Of a stretch of DNA of 5,464 bases, positions 1 through 5,464 are shown one piece after another. Position 1 is the stretch's first letter; each line of letters begins with the position of its first letter. Below the pieces are notes generated by a model. The model had not been told where the DNA came from and did no database searches. It saw only the letters and a list, made by a program, of their open reading frames with translations. The translations under genes were made by a program, and so were the position numbers. The DNA comes from Methylococcaceae bacterium (lineage in GTDB: Bacteria; Pseudomonadota; Gammaproteobacteria; Methylococcales; Methylococcaceae), in contig SXQV01000049.1 of NCBI GenBank assembly GCA_005792805.1, forward strand, positions 1 to 5,464. The letters run 5' to 3'.

Positions 1-639
1 CGTAACTGCGGCTGGCTGACTGCCGCGACCGCGCTGGAATACCGCAAGCTGCTCGACCGTGAGGAGTGGGTGCCGGGCATCGGTCTTGGCCGTGACTGCT
101 ATGACGTCCATGCCGTCTTTGTACCGGAGATGGATATCAATCTTGCCGCCGAAGCCGAGCGTCTACGCGGTGTCATGGACCAGCACGATTGCGTCAATCT
201 GTTCATTTCCGAAGGGGCTGGCGTCGACGCCATCGTGGCCGAAATGCAGGCCAGGGGTCAGGAAGTGGAACGCGACGCCTTCGGTCACATCAAGTTGGAT
301 AGCATTAACCCGGGCAAGTGGTTTGGCGAGCAGTTTGCCAAAATGCTGGGCGCCGAGAAGGTGCTGGTGCAGAAGTCCGGCTACTTCGCCCGGGCAGCGG
401 CGGCGAATGCCGACGACTTGCGCCTGATAAAATCCTGCACCGATCTGGCCGTTGAGTGTGCCTTCAGACACGAGTCCGGTGTGATCGGTCATGACGAGGA
501 TAAAAACAATGTCCTCCGCGCCATCGAGTTCCCGCGCATTAAAGGCGGCAAGCCATTTGACATCGATGCTCCCTGGTTTGGCGAGATGCTGGAATCCATG
601 GGCCAGGCCAAGGGTAAGAAGGTTGACGTAAGTCACTAA
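1..639 (+). CDS. pfp: Pyrophosphate-dependent 6-phosphofructokinase (PPi-PFK), C-terminal part, 5' end outside window
   Basis: This enzyme reversibly phosphorylates fructose 6-phosphate to fructose 1,6-bisphosphate in the cytoplasm using pyrophosphate instead of ATP (EC 2.7.1.90), so it can serve glycolysis and gluconeogenesis. The frame is open from base 1 and gives 212 residues before TAA. It begins RNCGWLTAATA, the tail of the family's conserved MGR-N-GW motif that binds fructose 6-phosphate. VPEMDI (residues 41-46) supplies the PE motif. Further on come SEGAG (70-74) and KSGYFARAAAAN (125-136), which stands where ATP-type enzymes have a QRGG-type motif. This late region and the end of the protein resemble the PPi-dependent branch rather than bacterial ATP-type PfkA. 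Family members are usually about 400 residues, so roughly half is missing at the window edge; the PPi-specificity residues near the N-terminus are therefore not visible. It converges on argF and ends at a shared terminator. The PFK superfamily is certain; PPi use is inferred from family resemblance. Confidence 0.88.
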   Translation, partial: RNCGWLTAATALEYRKLLDREEWVPGIGLGRDCYDVHAVFVPEMDINLAAEAERLRGVMDQHDCVNLFISEGAGVDAIVAEMQARGQEVERDAFGHIKLDSINPGKWFGEQFAKMLGAEKVLVQKSGYFARAAAANADDLRLIKSCTDLAVECAFRHESGVIGHDEDKNNVLRAIEFPRIKGGKPFDIDAPWFGEMLESMGQAKGKKVDVSH

Positions 640-658
640 ACGGTTTTCTCCGCCCATG

Positions 659-688
659 AAAAAGGCCGGCAATCGCCGGCCTTTTTTT
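659..688. terminator. Bidirectional intrinsic terminator between pfp and argF
   Basis: GGCCGGC (664-670) pairs perfectly with GCCGGCC (675-681) around an AATC loop. Seven T follow on the plus strand (682-688) and five A precede it (659-663), which read as T on the minus strand. The hairpin lies 20 bases after the pfp stop and about 16 bases beyond the argF stop, so it can end transcription from both convergent genes. Confidence 0.9.
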
Positions 689-704
689 GGCTGAGTGGCT
701 TGCT

Positions 705-1634
705 TTAGTGAGTGGACAGTTTCCGTACCGGGCTATCCTTGACCAGAAGAAATTCCAGCAAGGCTTTCTGGGCGTGAAGCCGGTTTTCCGCTTCATCCCA
801 AACCACGCTTTGCGGGCCTTCCAGCACGGCGGCGCTGACCTCTTCTCCGCGATGGGCGGGCAGACAGTGCATGAACAGGGCGTCGGCAGCGGCCATTTTC
901 ATTAGCTTTTCATCTACCTCATAGCCCCGGAATGCCTGCTCACGCTTGGCCTGTTCCTCTTCCTGACCCATGCTGGCCCAGACATCGGTGACTACCAGAT
1001 CGGCACCGCAGATGGCTTCCGCCGGTTCACGAGTGATACGCACCCGATCGCCACCCAGGGCGAGGAAGTCTGGTGCAGGATCGTAACCGTCCGGGCAGGC
1101 AATGTTCAGCTTGAAATCCAGTAGCGTCGCCGCTTCGATATAGGAATGGCACATGTTGTTGCCGTCTCCGATCCAGGCAACCGTGCGGCCAGCAATTTCG
1201 CCCCGATGTTCGTAATAGGTCTGTAAATCGGCCAGCAACTGGCAGGGGTGGCTGCGGTCGGTCAGGCCATTGATAATCGGCACGCGGGAGTGTTCGCTAA
1301 AAATCTCCACCGTCCGGTGTTCGTGCGTGCGCAGCATGATGGCGTCGACCATGCGGGAAATGACGCGGGCAGAATCCGCGATGGGTTCGCCGCGACCGAG
1401 TTGCGTGTCGCGTGGCGATAGAAAAATCGCCGCGCCACCCAGTTGAATCATGCCGGCCTCGAACGAGATACGGGTACGGGTGGATGATTTCTCGAAAAGC
1501 ATGCCGAGCACTTTGTTTTTAAGTGGCTCATAAACGGCGCCTTTGCTGTTTTTCAGTTCAATCGCTCGCAGGATAATCCCGCGCAGTTCGGCGGGGCTCA
1601 AATCAGACAGGTTCACCAAATGGCGCAAACTCAT
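705..1634 (-). CDS. argF: Ornithine carbamoyltransferase
   Basis: This cytoplasmic enzyme transfers the carbamoyl group of carbamoyl phosphate to ornithine to make citrulline, the sixth step of arginine synthesis (EC 2.1.3.3). The 309-residue length is normal for the family. The N-terminal carbamoyl-phosphate domain carries STRTR (51-55) and HPCQ (129-132). The C-terminal ornithine domain carries GDGNN (156-160), TDVWASMG (216-223) with the ornithine-binding Asp and SMG loop, and [11 protein letters not shown] (256-266) with the catalytic Cys257. SMG and the HCLP motif separate it from aspartate carbamoyltransferase. The start ATG at 1634 is supported by GGGAGAA about 5 bases upstream, inside the 14-base gap after argD, so the two genes are very probably co-transcribed with argF second. 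No argG or argH follows; the operon ends at the terminator at 659-688. All key motifs look intact. Confidence 0.97.
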   Translation of the reverse strand: MSLRHLVNLSDLSPAELRGIILRAIELKNSKGAVYEPLKNKVLGMLFEKSSTRTRISFEAGMIQLGGAAIFLSPRDTQLGRGEPIADSARVISRMVDAIMLRTHEHRTVEIFSEHSRVPIINGLTDRSHPCQLLADLQTYYEHRGEIAGRTVAWIGDGNNMCHSYIEAATLLDFKLNIACPDGYDPAPDFLALGGDRVRITREPAEAICGADLVVTDVWASMGQEEEQAKREQAFRGYEVDEKLMKMAAADALFMHCLPAHRGEEVSAAVLEGPQSVVWDEAENRLHAQKALLEFLLVKDSPVRKLSTH

Positions 1635-1648
1635 GCGGGTTCTCCCGG

Positions 1649-2818
1649 CTAGTGAGCCGTAAAATCGTTGACGAGTCTGACAACACCATCGAGCAGGTGC
1701 TGTGCTTCATCGTCGCTGAGAATAAGAGGGGGGAGCAGGCGGATGGTCCGATCTGCTGTCACGTTAATCAGTAGGCCTTCGGCCAGTGCGCGGCTGGTCA
1801 GCTCGGTGCAGGTCGCGTCCAGCTCAATGCCGATCATCAGGCCTTGGCCGCGAACCTCCAGTACATGGGGATTGCCGGCAAACGCAGCGCGGAACCCATC
1901 GAGCAGCCTTGTGCCGAGTTCACGCGCACGGGTACTGAGGTTTTCCTGGCGGATGGTTTGAATGACAGTTAATGCCGCCCGGCAGGCCAGCGGGTTGCCG
2001 CCAAAAGTGGAGCCGTGTTTTCCCGCCGAGAGTACCTCGGCCGCTACCCCGTGGGCCAGGCAGGCACCGATGGGTACGCCATTCCCCAGCGCCTTGGCCA
2101 GGGTCATCACATCCGGCAGGATGCCGGTATGCTGGAACCCGAACAGGGCGCCAGTTCTCGCCATGCCGCACTGCACCTCATCCAGCATCAGGAGCCAGCC
2201 GCGCTGATCGCACAGTGTGCGCAACGCCGCCAGGTAATCCTCTGGCGGCACCCGTACACCTCCTTCGCCCTGAATCGGCTCGACGAGAATGGCGCAGACG
2301 CGGGTATCGTGGATGGCCGCGACCGCGCCGGCATCGGCATAAGGCACCCGGATGAAACTGTCGACCAGGGGCTCGAAACCGTCCTGAACCTTGGCGTTGC
2401 CGGTGGCGCTGAGTGTGAACAGCGTGCGGCCATGGAAACTATTTTCCATGACGATGACCATGGGATTGCCGATACCCTTGCCGTGACCATATTTCCGCGC
2501 CAGCTTCAGCGCGGCTTCATTGGCTTCAGCGCCCGAGTTGCAGAAGAAGGCATTGTCCAAACCGCTCAGGGAGCAAAGCTCGGCGGCCAGTTGTTCCTGC
2601 AGGCCGATACCGTAAAGATTGGAGGTATGCACCAGCTTGCTGGCCTGGTCGCCGATGGCTTTGGCCACGGCGGGATGAGCGTGGCCGAGATTGCAGACGG
2701 CAATGCCGGAAATGGCATCAAGATAGCGTTTTCCCTCAGTGCTCCATAGCCAGACGCCCTCGCCGCGCTCAAATGTCACAGGCATTCGCGCATAAGTGGG
2801 CATTACTTGACTGGTCAT
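1649..2818 (-). CDS. argD: Acetylornithine aminotransferase (class III, PLP-dependent)
   Basis: The enzyme converts N-acetylglutamate 5-semialdehyde to N-acetylornithine with glutamate as amino donor (EC 2.6.1.11). Many ArgD proteins also act as succinyldiaminopimelate aminotransferase in lysine synthesis. The protein has 389 residues, normal for the family. Visible motifs are [10 protein letters not shown] (94-103, phosphate binding), FHGRT (128-132, aromatic stacking on PLP), [12 protein letters not shown] (212-223, with Asp213 contacting the PLP ring nitrogen), [13 protein letters not shown] (239-251, with Schiff-base Lys242) and [10 protein letters not shown] (269-278). The frame stays open upstream to 2977, but I chose the ATG at 2818. 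GGAG lies 7 bases before it, homologues begin close to here (MPTYAR then an FERGEG-type motif), and the longer reading would cross the predicted promoter and hairpin. It is the first gene of an argDF operon. Ornithine or GABA aminotransferase is an alternative reading, but linkage to argF favours ArgD. Confidence 0.95.
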   Translation of the reverse strand: MTSQVMPTYARMPVTFERGEGVWLWSTEGKRYLDAISGIAVCNLGHAHPAVAKAIGDQASKLVHTSNLYGIGLQEQLAAELCSLSGLDNAFFCNSGAEANEAALKLARKYGHGKGIGNPMVIVMENSFHGRTLFTLSATGNAKVQDGFEPLVDSFIRVPYADAGAVAAIHDTRVCAILVEPIQGEGGVRVPPEDYLAALRTLCDQRGWLLMLDEVQCGMARTGALFGFQHTGILPDVMTLAKALGNGVPIGACLAHGVAAEVLSAGKHGSTFGGNPLACRAALTVIQTIRQENLSTRARELGTRLLDGFRAAFAGNPHVLEVRGQGLMIGIELDATCTELTSRALAEGLLINVTADRTIRLLPPLILSDDEAQHLLDGVVRLVNDFTAH

Positions 2819-2825
2819 TGGGGTA

Positions 2826-2829
2826 CTCC
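2826..2829 (-). promoter_or_regulatory. Ribosome binding site of argD
   Basis: The minus strand reads GGAG (within GGCGGAGT) 7 bases before the ATG at 2818. It decides the start of argD in favour of this ATG over the in-frame ATG far upstream at 2977 and over the internal Met at codon 6. It lies 6 bases beyond the end of the T-tract of the leader hairpin, so termination there would remove it from the transcript. Confidence 0.75.
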
Positions 2830-2834
2830 GCCAG

Positions 2835-2863
2835 AAAATAAAAAAGGCAGTCCACGGACTGCC
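2835..2863 (-). terminator. Terminator-like hairpin in the argD leader, possible attenuator
   Basis: On the minus strand GGCAGTC (2863-2857) pairs perfectly with GACTGCC (2852-2846) around a CGTG loop. It is followed at once by TTTTTTATTTT (2845-2835). This is a textbook Rho-independent terminator shape. It acts only leftward because the plus strand has no T-run after the hairpin. No minus-strand gene lies upstream in the window that would need it, and it falls between the best argD promoter and the argD start. An alternative weaker stem, CGGA (2868-2865) with TCCG (2858-2855), would be mutually exclusive with it. That it attenuates argDF is inference. Confidence 0.7.
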
Positions 2864-2885
2864 CTCCGAAAAAAACAAGGCGCGA

Positions 2886-2913
2886 ATTATAGAGAAAAAG
2901 CGTTCAAGAGCAA
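2886..2913 (-). promoter_or_regulatory. Sigma-70 type promoter for the argDF operon
   Basis: On the minus strand a perfect -10 box TATAAT (2891-2886) is preceded, 16 bases upstream, by TTGCTC (2913-2908) as the -35 box; CTTGCT one base further gives 17-base spacing. The surrounding sequence is AT-rich. Transcription would start near 2879, giving a leader of about 60 bases before the argD ATG with the terminator-like hairpin inside it. No clear two-armed ArgR operator (TGAAT-N4-ATTCA type) overlaps it. Confidence 0.65.
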
Positions 2914-2944
2914 GAAAAATGCGCCGAGCGAGTTGTCTCACAAA

Positions 2945-3003
2945 TAATGTAATAGGCCGGGGTAATGTTATGGACATACAGCCTGTAGACGACTATGGTC
3001 ATA
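2945..3003 (+). repeat. Short direct repeats in the divergent promoter region
   Basis: TATGGACATA (2969-2978) and TATGGTCATA (2994-3003) match at nine of ten positions, 25 bases apart. They overlap the candidate -35 and -10 boxes of the rightward promoter. TAATGT also occurs twice, at 2945-2950 and 2963-2968, 18 bases apart. The pairs could be regulator half-sites, but repeats this short can arise by chance in AT-rich DNA. Confidence 0.3.
2971..2999 (+). promoter_or_regulatory. Candidate promoter of the exported hydrolase gene
   Basis: TGGACA (2971-2976, five of six matches to TTGACA) is followed after 17 bases by TATGGT (2994-2999, four of six matches to TATAAT). Transcription would start near 3006, leaving a leader of about 57 bases. 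It is back-to-back with the argD promoter. The -10 match is modest, so this is a candidate only. Confidence 0.4.
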
Positions 3004-3050
3004 TTCAGGGCGGGCTCAAGGCAGCCAATGATCGGTGTCTCTAACTTCAT

Positions 3051-3055
3051 GAGGG
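3051..3055 (+). promoter_or_regulatory. Ribosome binding site of the exported hydrolase gene
   Basis: GAGGG ends 7 bases before the ATG at 3063. It supports this start, which also places a complete signal peptide at the N-terminus. Confidence 0.7.
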
Positions 3056-3062
3056 TTAAGCG

Positions 3063-4685
3063 ATGAAATCCACTTATGCAGGAATGCTTTTTCTGGTCTG
3101 TTTGTCTGTCGCCGGGTCGGCTGTGGCGGATACGCCACAGCAAGGCTGGATGTCGGTCTATCAGGACAAGGCAACCATACTCAGAAATGATGACTATTGG
3201 GGTGAGTCTTTCGACGTAAACCTGCCGGCCGGCATGGAACTGGAAGGACAGAAACAGAAAAGGAAAAAGGTTCACTATCAGGGAACCCGATCACTACTGT
3301 CCAGCCAGTTGGTGCAGCGACTCCGTGGGATGGGGACGCCCACAAATCCTGGGATCATTCATACAGCCCGGATGGTGGCAGGGATATCTGTTGCCGGTTC
3401 AGTTTTGCCGGACGGCAGCGATCTGGCGGGCGTCTTCCTGCAGGGATGGATCGCATCCTTCGTTCCCGACGTTTCACTGTACGCGATTACCTATCGGTCA
3501 CAACGCGTCAACGGTACACCAACGATCTTAAGTGGTTTGGTTGTAGTTCCAGAGCACGCGAGTGGAACTGAAGATCCCGATGCCGTCCTGGTCTACATGC
3601 ATGCCACGACTACGCAAGAGAACAGTGCACCGAGTGAGCGGTCCCAGGAGGCCTATGCCGTCATTACCGCATTTTCCAATCCCCATGCCGTGTTGGCGAT
3701 GCCAGACTATCTGGGCTACGGCGTCAGTAAAGGCAATCACCCTTATGCAATGGGTCAGCTTAACGCCCCGGCCGGTCGTGGGATGATCATCGCGACGCGG
3801 GAGTTAATGAAAAAACTCAGGCGCACTGTGGGCAACAAAATTTACATCACCGGATACAGTGAGGGTGGGGGTAACGCGCTCTGGTTGACGCGTTATCTGG
3901 AAGAAAAAGGGGAGGCAAGCCTGCAACCGACCCGGTCAGCCCCAATGTCCGGCCCCTATGACCTGAGCGGTGCTACGGCGCAGTCCTTTATTGGCGATCA
4001 GCCGTTCGTGACCTATCAGGAAAACTTCACCTCGAAGCCGACGCTGTTGAGCTTCTCCGCTGTGTCAACCTCAAGGATTACCCATCAACCCCTGACGGCA
4101 CTGTTACAGGAACCACTGGCTAAACAGGCTCGTGGCCAATTCCCCGGCAAGCTCTCTGAAGCAAATCTGGGTGTTCGTTTGTTAACCACCGCCGTCAATG
4201 ACCTTGCCTACTTCGACTTGGCTACCGGGTCGCCTGATCCGGAAAATCTGCTCCAGCCTGGCCTGGTGACCGCTATCCGCCAGCATGACCTCAGTAATCC
4301 GGCAATCCGCTTGTGGAGTAAAAACGACAATCTGGCTTGGGTGCCGCAGTCACCGGTCATGCTGCTCGGCATCCTGCAGGACGAACTCGTTCCATTTGCG
4401 GCTTCGTCTTACCCGGTGCCGGACGCCTGGAAATCTCGGAAACCAGCGCCCGAACAGGCACCTTATGCGGAGGGCAACGCTGAAAATCTGATTGCGGCCA
4501 TGCGCGCTCAGGGGATTGGTGCGCAGCGTGTCGGCTGGACGGCATTCAACGGTGCAGTGCACGTAATTTTTCCTAAGGTCATTATGAGTCATGCCGACGG
4601 CATGCTGCCGTGTAGCATCCTTGCACAGAGTTATTTCTTCACTCCGGCTACCGCTATTCCCCAGTTGGACGATCCCCTGCCCTGA
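3063..4685 (+). CDS. Exported alpha/beta-hydrolase, secretory-lipase-like esterase
   Basis: This is probably a periplasmic or secreted ester hydrolase acting on lipids or other esters; the substrate is unknown. The 540-residue protein starts with a Sec signal peptide: Lys2, a hydrophobic stretch at about 5-19, and a likely cut after AVA (20-22). No lipobox surrounds Cys13. Residues 24-95 form a charged N-terminal region that I do not recognise. The hydrolase core begins near 100. It shows YMHATTT (178-184) at the oxyanion-hole position, PDYLGYG (214-220), and GYSEGG (264-269) with nucleophile Ser266 in a GxSxG elbow. Asp440 in LQDELVPF and His500 in FNGAVHV complete a plausible Ser-Asp-His triad with normal order and spacing. 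Layout resembles bacterial relatives of the fungal secretory lipases (LIP family). The mature protein has only one Cys (517), so no internal disulfide. It stands alone, divergent from argD and convergent with parE. Peptidase or feruloyl-esterase-like activity cannot be excluded. Confidence 0.85.
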   Translation: MKSTYAGMLFLVCLSVAGSAVADTPQQGWMSVYQDKATILRNDDYWGESFDVNLPAGMELEGQKQKRKKVHYQGTRSLLSSQLVQRLRGMGTPTNPGIIHTARMVAGISVAGSVLPDGSDLAGVFLQGWIASFVPDVSLYAITYRSQRVNGTPTILSGLVVVPEHASGTEDPDAVLVYMHATTTQENSAPSERSQEAYAVITAFSNPHAVLAMPDYLGYGVSKGNHPYAMGQLNAPAGRGMIIATRELMKKLRRTVGNKIYITGYSEGGGNALWLTRYLEEKGEASLQPTRSAPMSGPYDLSGATAQSFIGDQPFVTYQENFTSKPTLLSFSAVSTSRITHQPLTALLQEPLAKQARGQFPGKLSEANLGVRLLTTAVNDLAYFDLATGSPDPENLLQPGLVTAIRQHDLSNPAIRLWSKNDNLAWVPQSPVMLLGILQDELVPFAASSYPVPDAWKSRKPAPEQAPYAEGNAENLIAAMRAQGIGAQRVGWTAFNGAVHVIFPKVIMSHADGMLPCSILAQSYFFTPATAIPQLDDPLP

Positions 4686-4689
4686 AAGC

Positions 4690-4706
4690 CCCAACCCCAG
4701 GTTGGG
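4690..4706. other. Perfect 7-bp hairpin just after the hydrolase stop
   Basis: CCCAACC (4690-4696) pairs with GGTTGGG (4700-4706) around a three-base loop, starting 5 bases after the stop codon. No T-run follows on either strand, so it is not a standard intrinsic terminator. It may help stabilise or end the transcript. Confidence 0.4.
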
Positions 4707-4721
4707 AGAAACATCAGGTGC

Positions 4722-4751
4722 CGATGCCCCCTCTCTGCGATGGGGGCATCG
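4722..4751. other. Perfect 10-bp GC-rich hairpin between the convergent hydrolase and parE genes
   Basis: CGATGCCCCC (4722-4731) pairs at all ten positions with GGGGGCATCG (4742-4751) around a ten-base loop. Neither flank carries a T-run. It sits in the 143-base gap between convergent genes and could be a U-less terminator, an mRNA 3'-end stabiliser, or one copy of a dispersed intergenic palindrome. The rest of the gap (4752-4828) shows only a weak 6-bp stem, GGTTCG (4802-4807) with CGAACC (4820-4825). Confidence 0.5.
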
Positions 4752-4828
4752 CGGTAACGGCCAGAGTCCCGGTTGGTAGTCAAATGTGCCGGATTCGGTT
4801 TGGTTCGGAGTGACTGGCTCGAACCGCT

Positions 4829-5464
4829 TCACACCTCGGCCAGATTCCCCCGCTCTTCCAGCCAGACCTTACGGTCGCTGGCGCGTTTCTTGGCCAGTAG
4901 CATATCCAGTGTTGCGTCGGTGCCGGTATCGTCTGCCAGGGTCAATTGCACCAGACGGCGAGTATCGGGATTCATGGTGGTCTCACGCAGCTGGGGTGGA
5001 TTCATTTCCCCCAGTCCCTTGAAGCGCTGAACGTTCACTTTTCCCTTGATTTTTTCCGCCTCGATACGATCCAGCACGCCTTTTTTCTCCGGCTCATCGA
5101 GGGCATAGACCACCAGTTTGCCGGCATCGATCCGGTACAGCGGCGGCATGGCGACAAAGACATGCCCGGCATCGACCAGTGGCCGGAAGTGCCGGACGAA
5201 CAGGGCACAGAGCAGGGTCGCAATATGATTGCCGTCAGAATCCGCGTCCGCCAGGATGCAGACCTTGCCATAGCGCAGCCCGGTCAAGTCATCTGAGCTC
5301 GGGTCGACGCCAATGGCGACGCTGATGTCATGCACTTCCTGCGAGGCGAGCACGCGGGTCGACTCCACTTCCCACGTGTTCAGGATTTTGCCCCGGAGCG
5401 GCATGAGGGCCTGATAGTCCTTGTCGCGCGCCTGTTGGGCAGAGCCGCCGGCCGAGTCACCCTC
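4829..5464 (-). CDS. parE: DNA topoisomerase IV subunit B, C-terminal part, 5' end outside window
   Basis: ParE is the ATPase subunit that works with ParC to unlink daughter chromosomes by passing one duplex through another. The 211 visible residues begin exactly at EGDSAGGSA, the TOPRIM motif with the catalytic Glu. PLRGKILNTWEV (22-33) follows, then the metal-binding acidic motif DADSDG (73-78), and QRFKGLGEMNP (146-156). The end reads LLAKKRASDRK and finishes NLAEV. PLRGKILNTWEV, ATLLCALFVRHF and the ending identify ParE rather than GyrB; GyrB of gammaproteobacteria also has a large insert after the TOPRIM domain that is absent here. The ATPase and transducer domains, roughly 400 residues, lie beyond the window edge. 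The position after DADSDG is Asn (NHIATL), where E. coli ParE, as I recall it, has Leu. No parC is visible downstream; the gene converges on the hydrolase gene. Confidence 0.95.
   Translation of the reverse strand, partial: EGDSAGGSAQQARDKDYQALMPLRGKILNTWEVESTRVLASQEVHDISVAIGVDPSSDDLTGLRYGKVCILADADSDGNHIATLLCALFVRHFRPLVDAGHVFVAMPPLYRIDAGKLVVYALDEPEKKGVLDRIEAEKIKGKVNVQRFKGLGEMNPPQLRETTMNPDTRRLVQLTLADDTGTDATLDMLLAKKRASDRKVWLEERGNLAEV

Noticed and set aside
163..672. A 169-codon open frame on the minus strand opposite pfp
   Set aside because: It is antisense to conserved PFK sequence and begins inside the terminator hairpin region. It shows no family features.
2015..2749. A 244-codon open frame on the plus strand opposite argD
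   Set aside because: It is the antisense shadow of a well-supported argD gene in GC-rich DNA. Its protein has no recognisable domain, and no convincing ribosome binding site precedes it.
2819..2977. A 53-codon in-frame N-terminal extension of argD, starting at an ATG at 2977
   Set aside because: It would run through the perfect TATAAT box, the terminator-like hairpin and its T-tract, and it encodes an atypical Phe/Arg-rich stretch absent from ArgD proteins. The ATG at 2818 has a good GGAG.
2996..3012. Possible ArgR operator near TGAATAT (minus strand, 3007-3001)
   Set aside because: Only one half-site matches; the second arm does not resemble ATTCA, and it lies over 100 bases from the predicted argD promoter.
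3063..3131. Lipoprotein signal peptide for the hydrolase, using Cys13
   Set aside because: The residues before Cys13 are FLV, not a lipobox, and a normal AVA signal peptidase I site follows at 20-22.
4802..4825. tRNA-like segment GGTTCGAGCC on the minus strand after parE
   Set aside because: It resembles a T-loop only over a few bases. No acceptor stem, anticodon arm or CCA-adjacent structure can be built around it.
4350..4832. A 160-codon minus-strand frame overlapping the end of the hydrolase gene and the gap before parE
   Set aside because: It is antisense to the catalytic Asp/His region of the hydrolase, includes the two hairpins, and has no recognisable motif.

Overview
The window is a stretch of moderately GC-rich bacterial chromosome, most likely from a gammaproteobacterium. 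The ParE C-terminus, ArgF and ArgD all read like gammaproteobacterial housekeeping proteins. A pyrophosphate-dependent phosphofructokinase points towards groups such as methanotrophs, methylotrophs or chemolithotrophs, where that enzyme is common. The species cannot be fixed from sequence alone. There are no RNA genes, insertion sequences, CRISPR arrays or phage genes.

Layout from left to right. (1) 1-639, plus strand: the C-terminal half of a PPi-dependent 6-phosphofructokinase (pfp), cut by the window edge. (2) 659-688: a hairpin with a T-run on both sides, serving as a shared terminator between convergent genes. (3) 705-2818, minus strand: an arginine biosynthesis operon transcribed argD (acetylornithine aminotransferase) then argF (ornithine carbamoyltransferase), with a 14-base gap carrying the argF ribosome binding site. 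(4) 2819-3062: a divergent intergenic region. It holds a strong-looking promoter for argD, a terminator-like hairpin plus T-tract lying between that promoter and the argD start, and a weaker candidate promoter plus short direct repeats for the rightward gene. (5) 3063-4685, plus strand: an exported alpha/beta-hydrolase of secretory-lipase type. (6) 4686-4828: a convergent gap with two perfect hairpins but no T-runs. (7) 4829-5464, minus strand: the C-terminal third of topoisomerase IV subunit B (parE), cut by the window edge exactly at its EGDSAGGSA TOPRIM motif.

ArgD and ArgF act in one pathway: ArgD makes N-acetylornithine, and after deacetylation ArgF converts ornithine to citrulline. The other genes are functionally unrelated neighbours. 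The most interesting item is the argD leader, where a terminator-like hairpin starts only about 17 bases after the predicted transcription start and ends just before the ribosome binding site. This could be a short attenuator controlling the whole argDF operon. The lipase-like protein is the least understood product. I see no evidence of a wholly new multi-gene system here.
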